Shown piece by piece: positions 1 through 10,520 of a stretch of DNA of 64,000 bases. Under the pieces are notes generated by a model, which was not told the DNA's origin, did not search any database, and was given only the letters and a program-made list of their open reading frames with translations. Position 1 is the first letter of the stretch; each line of letters begins with the position of its first letter. Made by a program: the position numbers and the translations under genes. The stretch lies in the NCBI GenBank assembly GCA_003290165.1, contig QNQO01010688.1, positions 1 to 64,000 of the forward strand. Reading direction: 5' to 3'. Origin of the DNA: Berberis thunbergii (taxonomy: Eukaryota > Streptophyta > Magnoliopsida > Ranunculales > Berberidaceae).

Positions 1-92
1 TGTAAGATAAATTTTAACCCTGCACACACCTCAAGTTAATACTCTTATTTTGCTTATTTCACTTGTGAAAAAAAAAATTTAAAGCACTTACA

Positions 93-188
93 GCTGTCTT
101 TGCAAGTGCCTTTGCGAGCAGCTCCAGTGCTGAAAGGCCAGATGAACTCAGAAGATCTTTAGTTGCAAACTTGAATGTTGGAACCACA
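93..188 (-). pseudogene. Exon fragment, DEAD-box RNA helicase-like (RH3/RH7 type) C-terminal region
   Basis: One exon-like piece on the - strand with a TGCAG acceptor just above 188 and a GTAAGTG donor just below 93. It reads ...LLSSSGLSALELLAKALAKT, which fits the region after the helicase core in plant RH3/RH7-type proteins as I remember it. No helicase motif is present, so the assignment rests on one short stretch and could be wrong. It is one of several unrelated host exons inside CACTA element A. Confidence 0.4.
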
Positions 189-456
189 CTGCATTTTAAG
201 GTTGCTTAAATATATGCAAGAAATGATTTTTAATTATCATCAAATGCTTGATATCATCAAATGCAGATATTATCAAATGCTTGATCCGCACCCCCAGAAA
301 GTAACATGGATGGTACAAGAAGATGTTTCGGATTCCTAGTTGTGCAACAAAAATCACCAAGTGGAAATATAAATTAATGAACCAGAACACAACACTTTCT
401 AAGCAGCTTGATTTGTTGGCTATCAATATAAAAAATCAACTAACAAATGTTATCAC

Positions 457-545
457 CTTTCCAGCACACAGTTCAATTTGACTAGCCATCTTGCATATTC
501 CCTGCGGATACACAAGTCATCAGCTTTGACATCATCTTCAAGAAT
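457..545 (-). pseudogene. Exon fragment, chloroplast S-layer-homology-domain protein-like
   Basis: A 89-bp exon-like piece with a TGCAG acceptor and a GTGATA donor. It reads ILEDDVKADDLCIRREYARW followed by LVKLNCVLER, which resembles the plant plastid family with SLH domains (EDDV-ADELCTRREYARWLV). The frame is open over the whole exon. No neighbouring exon of the same gene was found, so it is an isolated captured piece. Confidence 0.45.
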
Positions 546-559
546 CTGCATACCTTACA

Positions 560-1170
560 AACAATTAAGAACTCATTGAGTCATTGCTATTCTTACATTA
601 TGTGATATTAGTCAAAGCAAGAGTATTCCATAAAAAGGAATCAAAAAATGCAAAAACATAATAGCGTGCACATAAAGTATAAAAACAAATAAATTACAAA
701 AGGACATAGCCACAAATCCTACCCACATAAGACAAAGGAGTCACTCAGCCCAACTATGGCTTTTCCATCCTCAAAATAACATTTAATCAGTCAAAATATA
801 TATATATACACACACACTTATTACTGCATTACATATCAACATACTACTGAAATGACAAAAAACCATGTACATAACAAGACATGACCATAAAAAAAATAGA
901 TGAACAATTTACAAATATGGAAGATTATAGTGAAATGCAAACTAACATTAACAAGAACAAGAGTTATGGAAGTATCTCAAGTGGCAAAGCGTATGTACGT
1001 GAAATTTCAATATCCACATCGATATTGTCATCATAAAACTAAATGAAGGAAGTTACAAGCTAAATAATTGTATGAACAAGCAGTCCTTAGCTTAAATACA
1101 GTGTATGTGGTAAAAAAAATTAGCTTAATGTGATAAATAATATATTTTCAGATAATTGTGTGCTTAAACT
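560..1170. other. AT-rich stretch without recognisable gene
   Basis: AT-rich sequence inside element A, with a short (TA)n(CA)n run near 795-820. No exon, terminal repeat or RNA gene was recognised. It may be intron or spacer of the captured pieces. Confidence 0.4.
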
Positions 1171-2237
1171 GATATTGTTTACCATGACTCAAACTCTTCA
1201 TGGGGTGAAAAGATATCAGGCAAGATGAAATTCAGCAACGACCAGAGTTCAGCCAAGTTGTTCTACAGAGGTGTTCCGGTGACAAGTAGCTTATTTTCCA
1301 TTGGGATGAGCTTCAGTTCTCTCAGTAGTTTGCATTTCGAATTTTTCAACCGGTGTCCCTTCAAGCAGAAATATGGGTAAATACCACGAAAAAGGAAGCC
1401 AAGTTGGACAATGGAAAGCAGGAATAAACATAGTAACTTTACCTTGTTATCTCATTCACCCCAATTCGAAAGAGTAGAAAGGAGAGCTATCACTAAATAG
1501 GGTCATCATGCCTTTTCCTTTGAAATGAGCAAGAAATCCAATGGTTTGGATAGTCTTGCAAGTCCATTTGATCTGCTAGAATCCCATTGAGTCCATTTTT
1601 TCACAGTGAAATTAACCACTTCACCCCTTTGATTTGATACGGCTTCAATTTTCCACCAGTCAATAATGGAACAAGTTCAGGCTTGCTCTTTAGCAATTTT
1701 CCTCTTATGTGAGATTGGGGTCCATTGGCATTTTTCATTCTTGGGACCCAGTTAACATTGCTGCAACTGCTCTCTGGGCTTTCCTCTGACAACAATCACC
1801 ACAGCAACATCAATATTCAATGCACCAATAGAAAGTAACTGCAAAATTGCCATCTACTGAGAATCATATTCAATGTAGTATTTAAAGCATGTTTGGTATC
1901 ATGTTCATTTCATAGAAGTGAATAAGCTATCATGTACATTATGTGATACACTTCATTAAGACTGCTAACATGAAAAGTTAAAACTTGTTTTGTTCCTCTA
2001 ATCAAACATCTTCCAGTTCTACAAGCAAATAAGAAATTGCAACAATACGAGATCTTTAACTAACACAATTTTTTGCACTAACTACATTATTAACAACACT
2101 CATTCAAAAGAAATGTTCTTCCCCAATAATAACTCTCCAAAGAGATTTAAAACAACTTACACTGCCTGTTTGTGAGATGGCTTTCCTCTTTCGACCCCCT
2201 TTCTTTCCCTTTGTTGGCTCGAGCTCGGGCTCGGGCT
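1171..2237 (-). pseudogene. DDM1: DDM1-type SNF2 chromatin remodeller, broken fragment
   Basis: Read on the - strand: an exon at ~2155-2237 with a basic run (GKKGGRKRK) after an acidic stretch, like the DDM1 N-terminus; then ELVPLLTGGKLKPYQIKGVK and WLISL (ending 1604), leading into the helicase ATP-binding region (NGLNGILADQM, then a frameshift where GLGKT is expected, QTIGFLAHFKGKG again readable). At ~1180-1365 it resumes as [18 protein letters not shown] ... TGTPL, a stop where Q is expected, NNLAELWSLLNFILPDIF. The stretch with the DEGH box is missing. DDM1 keeps DNA methylation on transposons in plants; this copy cannot make a working enzyme because of the stop, frameshifts and deletion. 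Family recognition is strong for 1.2-1.8 kb, weaker for the 2.2-kb exon. Confidence 0.75.
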
Positions 2238-2239
2238 CC

Positions 2240-2689
2240 CAGGCTCAGGCTCTTCCTTCTTATTCCTGTTTTCTGAGAACACATCGAATTAAATTAATAA
2301 AAAACATTAATTGACTTCATAAACTAGACTCCAAAATGAACAAATGGGTATTTGAAAATTTACAAATGTTATGTCATCCATTTTTTCCAGCAGGAATTGA
2401 GAGTACAACTGAGTCTGCGTAAGAAGCTCGTCTAATTTCAAGAACTGGGTATCGTTCAAAACCAGTTCCTCTCCCTCTTAACCTCCCCATTCGCGCTCTC
2501 TTCCCTCTTAACCTACCCACGAGCTCGGTGTTCTTCCCTACAATGATTTGAGAAAAAACAATGATAATGTTCATTAGAGTGGTGACTCAAGTGAAAGATT
2601 AAACTAGAACAAAAAATAACCAAAAATATATTAAAAAAAAGAACTAATTCCAAACACAACAAATCTTACCTTTCCATGACTCTTCCAAA
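2240..2689. other. Spacer with one small unassigned open frame
   Basis: Between the DDM1-like and RNR1-like pieces. A short - strand frame (2374-2574) is rich in Arg and Gly (RLRGKRARMGRLRGRG) but matches nothing I know. It could be another captured exon; no function is proposed. Confidence 0.3.
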
Positions 2690-3575
2690 GATCTAAAAAC
2701 TCAAAGATATCTGCTTGCCATGGCTTCAAATACACAGCAAATGCACCTAAACATATCATGAACAAACAAGAGCTAATATGGAAAACACTGCAAACAAACT
2801 GAGTTTTACTACATATCAAATGCAAAGAAAAGCACCACATTACCTTTCCTCTTGCCTCCCCCTTGATTAACATAACGAGCAGTGTCGTTGAAGACACGTA
2901 GCATTGGTACAATACCATTAGATGTTCCATTGGTACCACGAATGTAACTACTTGTAGCATGAATATTATGAATAGAAACACCAATTCCTCCAGCTGATTT
3001 GCTAATAACAGCACGCACACTCCTTCAGTGTCATTGAAGATAACTAGAGATTGAAGCATAAATGATTTCACTGTCCAAAATCTCAAGTGTTTTGAACCCG
3101 AAGTAATCATAACCAAAATCTCTGTCATAAATGATTTCACTATCCAAAATTGAAGCAATCTGATGCAAACAAAAGTACAATAATCATTCTTAAAAAATCT
3201 GACATAAGAAAAATATAAGTAATGTGGAACATGCTTCTAATTTCACAAGAGAATATGTTTAGTATATGAACACTTTATCATTAATCAACTACAACATAGA
3301 AACTGTAAAACTCATCAGAAAACAAATAATCTGTAACATCATTTCAAAGCACAATTGTATTGTATATTACCCAAAATGGTGGATGGAAAACACAGTACAC
3401 GCTCTAAGAAGCAAATATCCAAAATGGCATACAACAAAAACATAAAATAAATTCTCCTACACATGGAAATTACAAGTATTTTTTCCCTTCATGATGATCT
3501 CGTAAACATCATCAGCAACTAGAGGAGCCTTGAGCCCCGATCCTTCATTGAAGTGATTATACAAAATTTTGATCC
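2690..3575 (-). pseudogene. RNR1: Ribonucleotide reductase large subunit, multi-exon fragment
   Basis: Four pieces in the right order on the - strand: YNHFNEGSGLKAPLVADDVY with EIIMK (~3480-3570); IASILDSEIIYDRDFGYDYF (~3090-3160); [20 protein letters not shown] then [20 protein letters not shown] (~2845-3015); and FAVYLKPWQADIFEFLDLWK (~2691-2755). These are conserved parts of class I ribonucleotide reductase alpha, which makes dNTPs. Introns with GT/AG borders are kept, so the capture was from genomic DNA rather than cDNA. Part of an exon (LDSEIIY) is repeated near 3055-3085 and followed by a stop, and the N- and C-terminal regions are missing. Not functional as a protein. Confidence 0.85.
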
Positions 3576-3817
3576 TGCATAGCCCACACAAATCATACCA
3601 ATTAGCTAATCTGAACAACCAATTTTGGAAACTAAACTGAGACAAACACTCAAAATATGAACAATCCTTAAAACTAATTAATTGGAAATTAAAGAAAAAA
3701 GAGGTAAAATTTTACGTGTACAGCAAATTAAGGAACATGCCTACAAACTCACATACAAACATAATATAAAAGATAATGAGAGGAGACGTATATACTTTCC
3801 ACTAACATAAGAAGACC

Positions 3818-3945
3818 CTTTCGAGAATTCAGTGGGAGGTCTCCTTGCAATTCAAATATGATCTCTGTAATGGAACGTACAATTGCAGGGTCCTCACTAT
3901 AGCTCTCGTAACACCTACCCCACCTTGGGGCTCGGCAAACTTGAA
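3818..3945 (-). pseudogene. GH3 family beta-glucosidase/glucan hydrolase exon fragment
   Basis: Reads [20 protein letters not shown] followed by [18 protein letters not shown]. The [15 protein letters not shown] block is a hallmark of plant GH3 exo-beta-glucanases (wall glucan or glucoside hydrolysis). A single exon only; the catalytic Asp region is absent. It sits between the RNR1 and release-factor pieces, same strand. Confidence 0.75.
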
Positions 3946-4302
3946 TGCAAAAAACAGATATGGAGAAACACAAAAAACTCTAGTGATTAGTTTCTTCAAG
4001 GATGCCAATAAATAAGAAAAAAAACTCCCATCAAAACTATTTTCTAATAAGCTTTTTTCCCATCAACCAAATCCCAAACCTAAGAATGATCATGAACAGA
4101 GATTATAACGAAAACAAACATACAAAAACAGATATTATAAATAGGCAATAGAGATCATGAACAATCACACGGCGAAAACATGCAATTATACTTTTTCTTG
4201 ATTTTTCAAACATACGCGTGTCATGAAGAAGTTTTGTTTTTTTTGTTTTTTATAATTAAGATAGAAAAGAAGATGCTCATGTTTTACCTGCTCTCACCTC
4301 CA

Positions 4303-4420
4303 AAATGCAGTCCCTTTCATCTGCATCATCCTTAGGAAGCATGGACATGAGCAGCAGGTTCTGCAGTTGTGCTTTCTGACTTTGAGATAGTTCAGTGCAA
4401 GATTTTATCCTTGTGATCAT
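4303..4420 (-). pseudogene. Peptide chain release factor 1 (organellar PrfA-like) exon fragment
   Basis: The - strand reads LSQSQKAQLQNLLLMSMLPK and then DDADERDCILEVRAG before a GT donor. LLPKDDADERDC-LEVRAG is the conserved start of the PCRF domain of bacterial-type release factor 1, which in plants acts in plastids or mitochondria. The GGQ motif needed for peptide release is not present. The sequence above it (4450-4860) has exon-like frames on the - strand that I do not recognise. Confidence 0.7.
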
Positions 4421-4861
4421 GCATATAATATCAAATGAATTAATTCATAAGCTTTTTCCTGCTTTTTTTTAATTCAGAGCGTAGACTCAATGAAAGAAGG
4501 GGGCAATTTACCTTAAAATGAACAATCACGTGCTCATAGTGCATTTTACTCAGCTCTTCTTTTGCTTGCCACCATTACATTGCTTCCAACATAGTTGTAA
4601 CTATCAATCATCAAGTTCCACATGATTTTCACCATACGAAGAAATCACCAACGTCCAAATCCCCCATCATGTCTCCTTTTGGATCACTCTTGTAAAGTTT
4701 CACCTCAGTCCTATTTTTGAAGCATAAGGAAAGTCTGATCTTTGTTGCAGGGTTCAATGAATCCATGGCAATCACAAGAGAATCGATGGATAGGATCTAC
4801 AACCTCTATTGCTATCGCAATGACATTCTTATGCCAATCAAAAACTTTGTAAGTCCTTGAC

Positions 4862-6211
4862 ACTCAAGGAACATGATTGCTTGGAGAAGGAAACCTCGCA
4901 ACACCTTCAGAAGATGGTGGTAATGGAGATGGAGGTAATGGATTTTCTGGTTGCCTTGTTGATTGTGCACGGGATGAAGGTGTATCTTCAGTTCTTTGTA
5001 ATCCCTCCTTGTGTCCCTCACTTGTTGATGGTCTCACAATAAGTTCCATTTTCAAGTCTCTCTCGTATCCATCTAACATTTTCTTCCAATCTATAATATT
5101 TTGGCTAAATGTTTTTACTTCCAATGTTTTATCCAAAAGCAATGAATGAGCGGGAAGTGCAGCATCATACTTCCTTTTAGAGACGGTGGTTCCAACACAA
5201 CGAACACGTCCCCTTTCTTATTGGCCAAACACTTGGCTTAGAGGATCATTATCAATAGTGAGTCAGTGGTACCCTGGGTTGAAGATTCTTGCAAGGCGAC
5301 CTTTTTTGCTTTAACTTGTTCCTTCAAAAGAATGAAAAATAAAATAAATAAGGACACAAATAATATTCAAACAACTATAAAGTAAATTAAGAATTGTGTA
5401 TAAAAGACATCATTGGCACATATCATATATAGTTCAGCACCCATGCGTGGGTTTTCCATCCTTTCCCGTGTGACAAACAATCATTATATCAGTGCGTGTG
5501 ACTGGTTCCCCATCAGGGTTCTTCTCAACCTATATACTTGAAAGATTAGTCTCAGCCTATATAGTTAAATGATTATTATGTACTAGTAGCTAGAAACTCA
5601 ATTACCATTTCGTACTCTACTTCTGCAGCACTCTTTTGGCCACCCCCCCCGCCCCATACATACTTTGAAGTCTTTTTGTTTTTGGCATTTTGGGCTCTAA
5701 TTGCCTTCGCTTCAGGGGTGCTCTCATAGCGAACAAACTCCTTCCAATCCTCCTCTCTTACACCATTTGGAACATGCTTCTCTTGTTCCTCAATGGTAGG
5801 ATACTTATCCAAATAATCCTTCCTAAGATCTGCCTTGAACCTTCTAAAATATTCAGGCATTTTCAATGTACACTCCTTTTCACATAATTTGGGATGTCGT
5901 ATTCACGCTGCAAATAAGCCATTGAGATATAAGTTGACAATAAAATAAGACATTATGAAAATCAATGATGTAAAATCTCACCTTGAGGCCATTCCACACA
6001 TCCTCTTTGTAGTTGTCAGTAACATGGTGCCAACCCTTGAATTTGATGGCACAAGGGTTTCAACAAGCTTTCCAATGTGTTTATTGAATTTGATGGGCAC
6101 AAGGACATTGAACTGTATGGTCTTTTTAACTTCACTGTCATCATTTGTAGATGTAGTGACATCATTGGTGGAGAGATTGCCGCGAGTACTACCCATTTCT
6201 ATCAATGACAT
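4862..6211 (-). pseudogene. CACTA TNPA-like transposase (Ptta/En/Spm, transposase_24 type), broken
   Basis: Read on the - strand: ~5978-6211 start with KKTIQFNVLVPIKFNKHIGK, then 5576-5866 (MPEYFRRFKADLRKDYL..., W-EFVRYESTPEAKA-RAQNAKNKK), a segment at ~5170-5260 (NDPLSQVFGQ-RGRVRCVGT), and 4864-5142 with a proline-rich tail. The W-FV-Y--TPEA-----NK and DP---VFG-ERRGRVRG blocks mark the plant TNPA-like proteins that bind subterminal repeats of CACTA elements. A stop lies in VFGQ*ERGRV and frames shift between pieces, so it is probably dead. It is the best candidate for this element's own gene. Confidence 0.7.
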
Positions 6212-6360
6212 TATAGATATTAACCATTATCAAACAAAAAGAAATAATAAACAACTATATACACTATATTTATAGATAGTTTCCTTCGACAACATATCAC
6301 CACAAATAGATTTTTATAAAGCATTGGAAAAGCCAATCTGAATACATAGCTACAAAGATA

Positions 6361-7040
6361 TCATCCAAGAATTGTTTTGAGAAAACAAATAGAAATAAAG
6401 ATATGCTTTTATTGACACTGCCTCCATCTTTCCAATCAGTTTCAGTTCATCTGATACCAATTTTGCACCCAGGACTACTAGGTTTCAGAAACCAAACTAA
6501 ACTTACAGTCAAGAACAAATAGTTGAACACAGGAGAAAGAACATACAGAAATAGTTAAACACACAGATAAAAATAGACAAGAATAACAATAATCATTTGA
6601 AGATAATTCTTTGAACAGTTCAAGAGAACGGTGCCGATACTAGGTTACCGCTAGTATAACGAGGTGTTCATCCAAGAATTGTTCTTAGAATTTTTTTTAG
6701 AAAACAAATAGAAATAAAGATATGTTTTTATTGACACTACCTCCATCTTTCCAATCAGTTTCAGTTCATCTGATACCAATTTTGCACCCAAGACTACTAG
6801 GTTTCAGAAAGCAAACTAAACTTACAGTCTAGAACAGATAGTTGAACACAGGAGAAAGAACATATAGAAATAGTAAAACACACAGGTAAAAATAGACAAG
6901 AATAACAATAATCATTTGAAGATAATTCTTTGAACAGTTCAAGAGAACGGTGCCGATACTAGGTTGCCACTAGTATAATGAGGTGTTCATCCAAGAATTG
7001 TTCTTAGAACTGTTTTGAGAAAACAAATAGAAATAAATAA
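6361..7040. repeat. Direct tandem repeat, ~310-bp unit, two copies plus part of a third
   Basis: The unit beginning TCATCCAAGAATTGTT is seen at 6361, 6668 and 6987, so units are 307 and 319 bp. The third copy stops after about 50 bp. Copies differ by scattered substitutions and a short insertion near 6690. It lies just beyond the start of the TNPA-like gene, so it may be its upstream region; that is inference. Confidence 0.85.
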
Positions 7041-7255
7041 GGTCTGCTATATAGTTCATACTAGATATATGCTCAAGTAAAAGAATGTCACCCAAAATAA
7101 TAATGATAATAATAATATTAGTAATAACAATAATAAGAATTCAACATAAAATAAGAATTCTCAGCCTCATTAAATGTGTTTATGAAGTATGAACTTAAAC
7201 AAATTATTCTTCAACCATACCTTAATAAAAGATAAGTTGAGAATTCAACATATAC

Positions 7256-7337
7256 CTTATCCTCTTCGAGATTCTGACGAATCTTCTCCCTTGCTTTTCT
7301 TTCTTCTTCCTTCTCTGCTTTCCGCAAGGCAATTATC
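7256..7337 (-). pseudogene. UBX/UBA-domain protein exon fragment
   Basis: An exon with TTGTAG acceptor and GTATAT donor, reading IIALRKAEKEEERKAREKIR and QNLEEDK. This charged helical linker, before the ...ERRRKLGLP segment, is typical of plant UBX-domain proteins (CDC48 cofactors). Only the linker is present, so the call depends on its charge pattern and on R-KIRQ-LE-DK. Confidence 0.55.
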
Positions 7338-7865
7338 CTACAACAAAAAAATGAATTTATTATAGTTTTAGGGGGCAAACAAATAAATTGGACAGAAATG
7401 GGTGAAGTGACACAAGATAATGGTGAAGACTGAAGACAATAAAACATTTTTCAACCAAAAAGATTTTTTCGTATCAAAACAAACTGTTTTCTTTCTTTCT
7501 TTATCATATTCATAGTACATGAAAAGAATATCAATAGTGAATAAGCTAGAAGATAAGGAAAAAAAAAGAACCTTTATACTATTTGCATAAATTTAGTATA
7601 CTCATGGAATAATCAATAACTTAGGGATTCTTGAACCTTTAGACTAACACAAAGTTGTACATATGCACAGGTATCTTCGATATTCTTAGGCCATCTGATC
7701 TTTTTTGATTTATTGTGATATATATTTTCATAAATAAAAATATGGAACAGAGTTTAGACACATAATTTGTCTTACAAGTTTCTTATTATGCTTTCACTTA
7801 ACATCCATGTCTTTGACGATTATGAAGCATTTTTGTGGGAGTTATTAATTTTTATTCTATTATTG

Positions 7866-8727
7866 ATTCAAGGAGTCGCATCAATCAGCTATGGAATAGC
7901 CCTTCAGAAGAGCCTATTGTATTTTGAGGCTCAAAGGTCCGAAGTTACCATCCAACCAAAGAGTAAAATGGAGAGGAGATTCTACTGTAAATGATAGCGA
8001 TGTCAATGTAAGCATTTTTTACTACCTTCCTTCATCGTGTATTAAAACTGAGATGAGAATGTTCTTTTGTTTTGCGCTAAAATATTTTTTGCCCTTCCCT
8101 AGTAGAAAGTTTGTTTTACAAAACATGTGGTTGAAGGTCATCTAACTTAACGCATTTCTCTCCCTTTATATCTCACATTCTTTCTGTAGTGTTTCTAGGA
8201 TAAACGACAATGTTAAAGATTAATCGATAGGTTATTAAACAAAGATCGCATGCAAAATTTTCACCACCGGAGTATCACCAGTTTTCATTCTACAGTTGTT
8301 GCAAAGAAAAAAAAACATATTAACCTGTATGGCCATAAAAAAAAACATATATTACTAGTTTTTCCCCAATGCCTTTGGCATTTGCAAAGGGAAAATGCAA
8401 GGTAAGGTTTCATTTCCTTGTTCACGCAATAAAACTAACCTGGGATTTGCGACATTCACATTCAAGATTGCATTTGACCACCACGAATACAGTAATAGAA
8501 TGAACCAAAATTACCTTTTAATGAGTGTGAATTGTTATTTTGAAATTTATGTGTAAATTCAACAGCAAATGGCCAGAAATGTTTTTCGGAACAAATAGTT
8601 CTACTGATAAATTTATGGGTGTTAATGTGGATTAATCTTGAGCAGATTGATCTTTCTGGCGGGTACTACGACTCCGGAGACAACGTGAAGTATGGGTTTT
8701 CCAATGGCATTTACAACTACTGATCCT
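7866..8727 (+). pseudogene. GH9 endo-1,4-beta-glucanase, two-exon fragment
   Basis: Exon 1 (~7866-8010) reads SYGIALQKSLLYFEAQRS, shifts frame, then KLPSNQRVKWRGDSTVND. Exon 2 (~8646-8722) reads IDLSGGYYDSGDNVKYGF and then shifts by one base within PMAFTTT. These are the conserved start of plant GH9 cellulases, including the GGYYDAGDN catalytic region (Asp nucleophile/base area). The intron between is about 630 bp. It is the only captured piece in element A on the + strand. Two frameshifts make it a pseudogene. Confidence 0.8.
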
Positions 8728-8999
8728 CTAAACATTCCTAATTCTTATTTGAACTTAAACTTCAACCCTTTGGAATCCTAAAATGAACCCTTTGACTCTG
8801 ATTTTCTAAGGAACCCTAAAATGAAAATGGAAGGATGCGAAACCAAACCGTGAAATTTTCAAGCCCCTCGATCTCTCCTCTACGCCAAACCTCTCTCTGA
8901 CTATGATTTTCAAGCTCCTCGATCTCTCCTCTGCCCCTCGATCTCTCTGACTCTGATTTTTTTCACAATAGGTCGAATTTTTTTTTTAGCAATGACCGC

Positions 9000-9328
9000 G
9001 CAAAATGTTTTATTTTCCCCAATTTTTTCGCCAAAGCGCGAAACCTATTTTCGCATGAGCGCGGAACTCCTCTCTCCACATGGGCCGCTTCACGTGCAAA
9101 ACACACTTATTTAGCAACGGTTTTTGGCCTTTGTCAATTATAGCCACGATTTTTAGCCGTGGAAAAGGAACCCACGGTTTATAGCCGTGGCCAGTTTTTG
9201 GGCACTACGGTTTGTTATTTTTATAGCCACGGTTCTAGGCCATTGGCCACTATATCCACGGTTTTTTGCCGTGGCAAATAAACCAACGGTTTAGAGTCGT
9301 GTAGCTAAACAGGCCTTTTGGTGTAGTG
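9000..9328. repeat. Subterminal repeat region and right terminus of CACTA A
   Basis: Several direct and inverted copies of CCACGG-TTT-AGCCGTGG-like motifs, ending in TTTTGGTGTAGTG. The part just inside (GCGCGGAACTCCTCTCTCCAC, GTGCAAAACAC) also occurs inverted near the left end of element C (41260-41310), showing one family. Such motifs are where CACTA TNPA proteins are known to bind. Confidence 0.8.
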
Positions 9329-9745
9329 GTATATCGCTAACCACTCAGAAGGGACAATACGTGGAGACCAACCTACGACACGAGGATGCCATTACGCTGC
9401 ACTGAAACAAATAGAGTGCTCCCAAACCCAACTGAGTCTTATGGAGCAGCCTGAAACTAGTGCTAGGCCCAAGTGACAGCGGAGGAACCATAGTCAAGCC
9501 ATACATGAGAGGTTGAGGCTAACGGAAACACAACCCCCTACCTTCTGTCGGTGCGGAGATTAACCCCTCTACAAGGTTTACTCTTTAGTAACCTCTGTAA
9601 TGCTAGCAAGTCTCGACAGTCCACTGGACAACTCAAACTATCAGCAAGGTCCATCCGAATTCACATCAGGGCAAGGATCAATTTCTCTCAGTCAGCAGTT
9701 AGTATTTTTTCAATTGTTTATTGGCCACTTTGATCCTTCATACCC
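9329..9745 (+). repeat. Piece of Tat-type retroelement, paralogous to 13179-13575
   Basis: Shares long, near-colinear similarity with 13179-13575 (for example CCATTACGCTGCACTGAAAC and AGAGATT-ACCCCTCTACAAGG in both). At 13179 the sequence runs on from a retroviral-type protease, so this is the region downstream of protease in the same family. Element A ends exactly where the similarity starts, so A probably inserted into this retroelement. Confidence 0.7.
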
Positions 9746-9766
9746 CTACATTCTTCTTCGTTGATT

Positions 9767-9855
9767 TCAGGCACTGAAAACACGAGACTTGGTATTTACT
9801 GAGGCACTGAAGGAATTGATGGCAGAATGGGTGCTTTAATCTTTGTCAAAATACG
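9767..9855 (+). other. Exon-like segment shared with 33911-34000
   Basis: After a TTTCAG acceptor-like site the sequence GCACTGAAAACACGAGACTT ... GAATTGATGGCAGAATGGGT is also found at ~33911-34000. One frame reads LKTRDLVFTEALKELMAEWV. It may be an exon of a host gene copied to two places, or part of an unrecognised repeat. I do not know the family. Confidence 0.4.
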
Positions 9856-9859
9856 CATG

Positions 9860-10405
9860 TTGTAAGATCATATTTTCAGCCACTAATTTAGAAACACTTT
9901 CAACCACACAATGAACAGAAAACTAATTCATGAACTACTACAGCAGGTCTTTAAATATGCACAAGAGTAATCTTAGAAGTCCAAACTTGAGCAGAGGTTT
10001 TTATATACACAACAGTTTACCAGATAATCAGATAAATAATCGCCAAACATAACAAATCACTAGTACGACCATTAAACATCAAGACTCACAAAACGGTGAG
10101 TTGGAACTAGAATGCACTGAGAGGATGCATAGTGGACGCAGTAGGAAGGAACATCATAATCATAAAACGAAAACAAAGAGAATACAAGGTTTTACATACT
10201 ATAGGTAATGATTAAATTGTCAATTTGCCTTCACACTGCTCATGAAATCATTAATTTCACATCCACTACTGCAGTTCAAAGTTGCGCATTTTACATACCT
10301 CCACATAAAAACTATTTCTATGCATCCTAACATTTAAATATTTGTAAAAAAATCAATAAAAGAATAATTCAATGTTACAAAAATACAAATTATTATATTA
10401 ACACG
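9860..10405. other. AT-rich spacer, nothing recognised
   Basis: No open frame, repeat terminus or RNA gene recognised between the shared exon-like segment and the SINE-like sequence. Confidence 0.4.
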
Positions 10406-10409
10406 CATG

Positions 10410-10520
10410 CAAAGGTGTTCCAACTAAGTTGGTAGATGTGTGGCGAATGAAATCACATGTCACAAGTTCAAACCCGGCCGACGGCATTTGGTGGGGAGGG
10501 TTAAGGGTTTAAAAAAATAT
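10410..10520 (+). mobile_element. tRNA-derived SINE-like sequence
   Basis: TAAGTTGGTAGA (A-box-like) is followed about 40 bp later by AAGTTCAAACCCGG (B-box-like, GTTCAA-CC) and then by an A-rich tail near 10511. This spacing and order fit a tRNA-derived SINE. No cloverleaf can be folded by eye, so it is not called a tRNA gene. Borders and duplication are unclear. Confidence 0.45.

Larger units (their letters stand above)
1..9328. mobile_element. CACTA-like transposon A, right part, with captured host gene fragments
   Basis: The right terminus reads CCTTTTGGTGTAGTG (9314-9328), the reverse complement of CACTACACCAAAAGG, which is also the left end of element C at 40959. The last ~200 bp hold inverted copies of an ACGG-TTTAGCC-GTGG type subterminal motif, as in C. 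The left end is outside the window. Inside are exon pieces of many host genes, mostly on the - strand, and a TNPA-like transposase gene. The element ends in a Tat-type retroelement piece; the 3 bp after the end are GTA, and their partner would lie beyond position 1. That all of 1-9328 is one element is inference; other nested pieces may be present. Confidence 0.7.

Noticed and set aside
2631..3158. 175-codon open frame on the - strand as a gene
   Set aside because: It reads across an exon-intron border and mostly in the wrong frame of the ribonucleotide reductase piece.
1..9328. Helitron as the carrier of the gene fragments
   Set aside because: The right end is a CACTA terminus with subterminal repeats; no TC start or CTRR hairpin end was seen.
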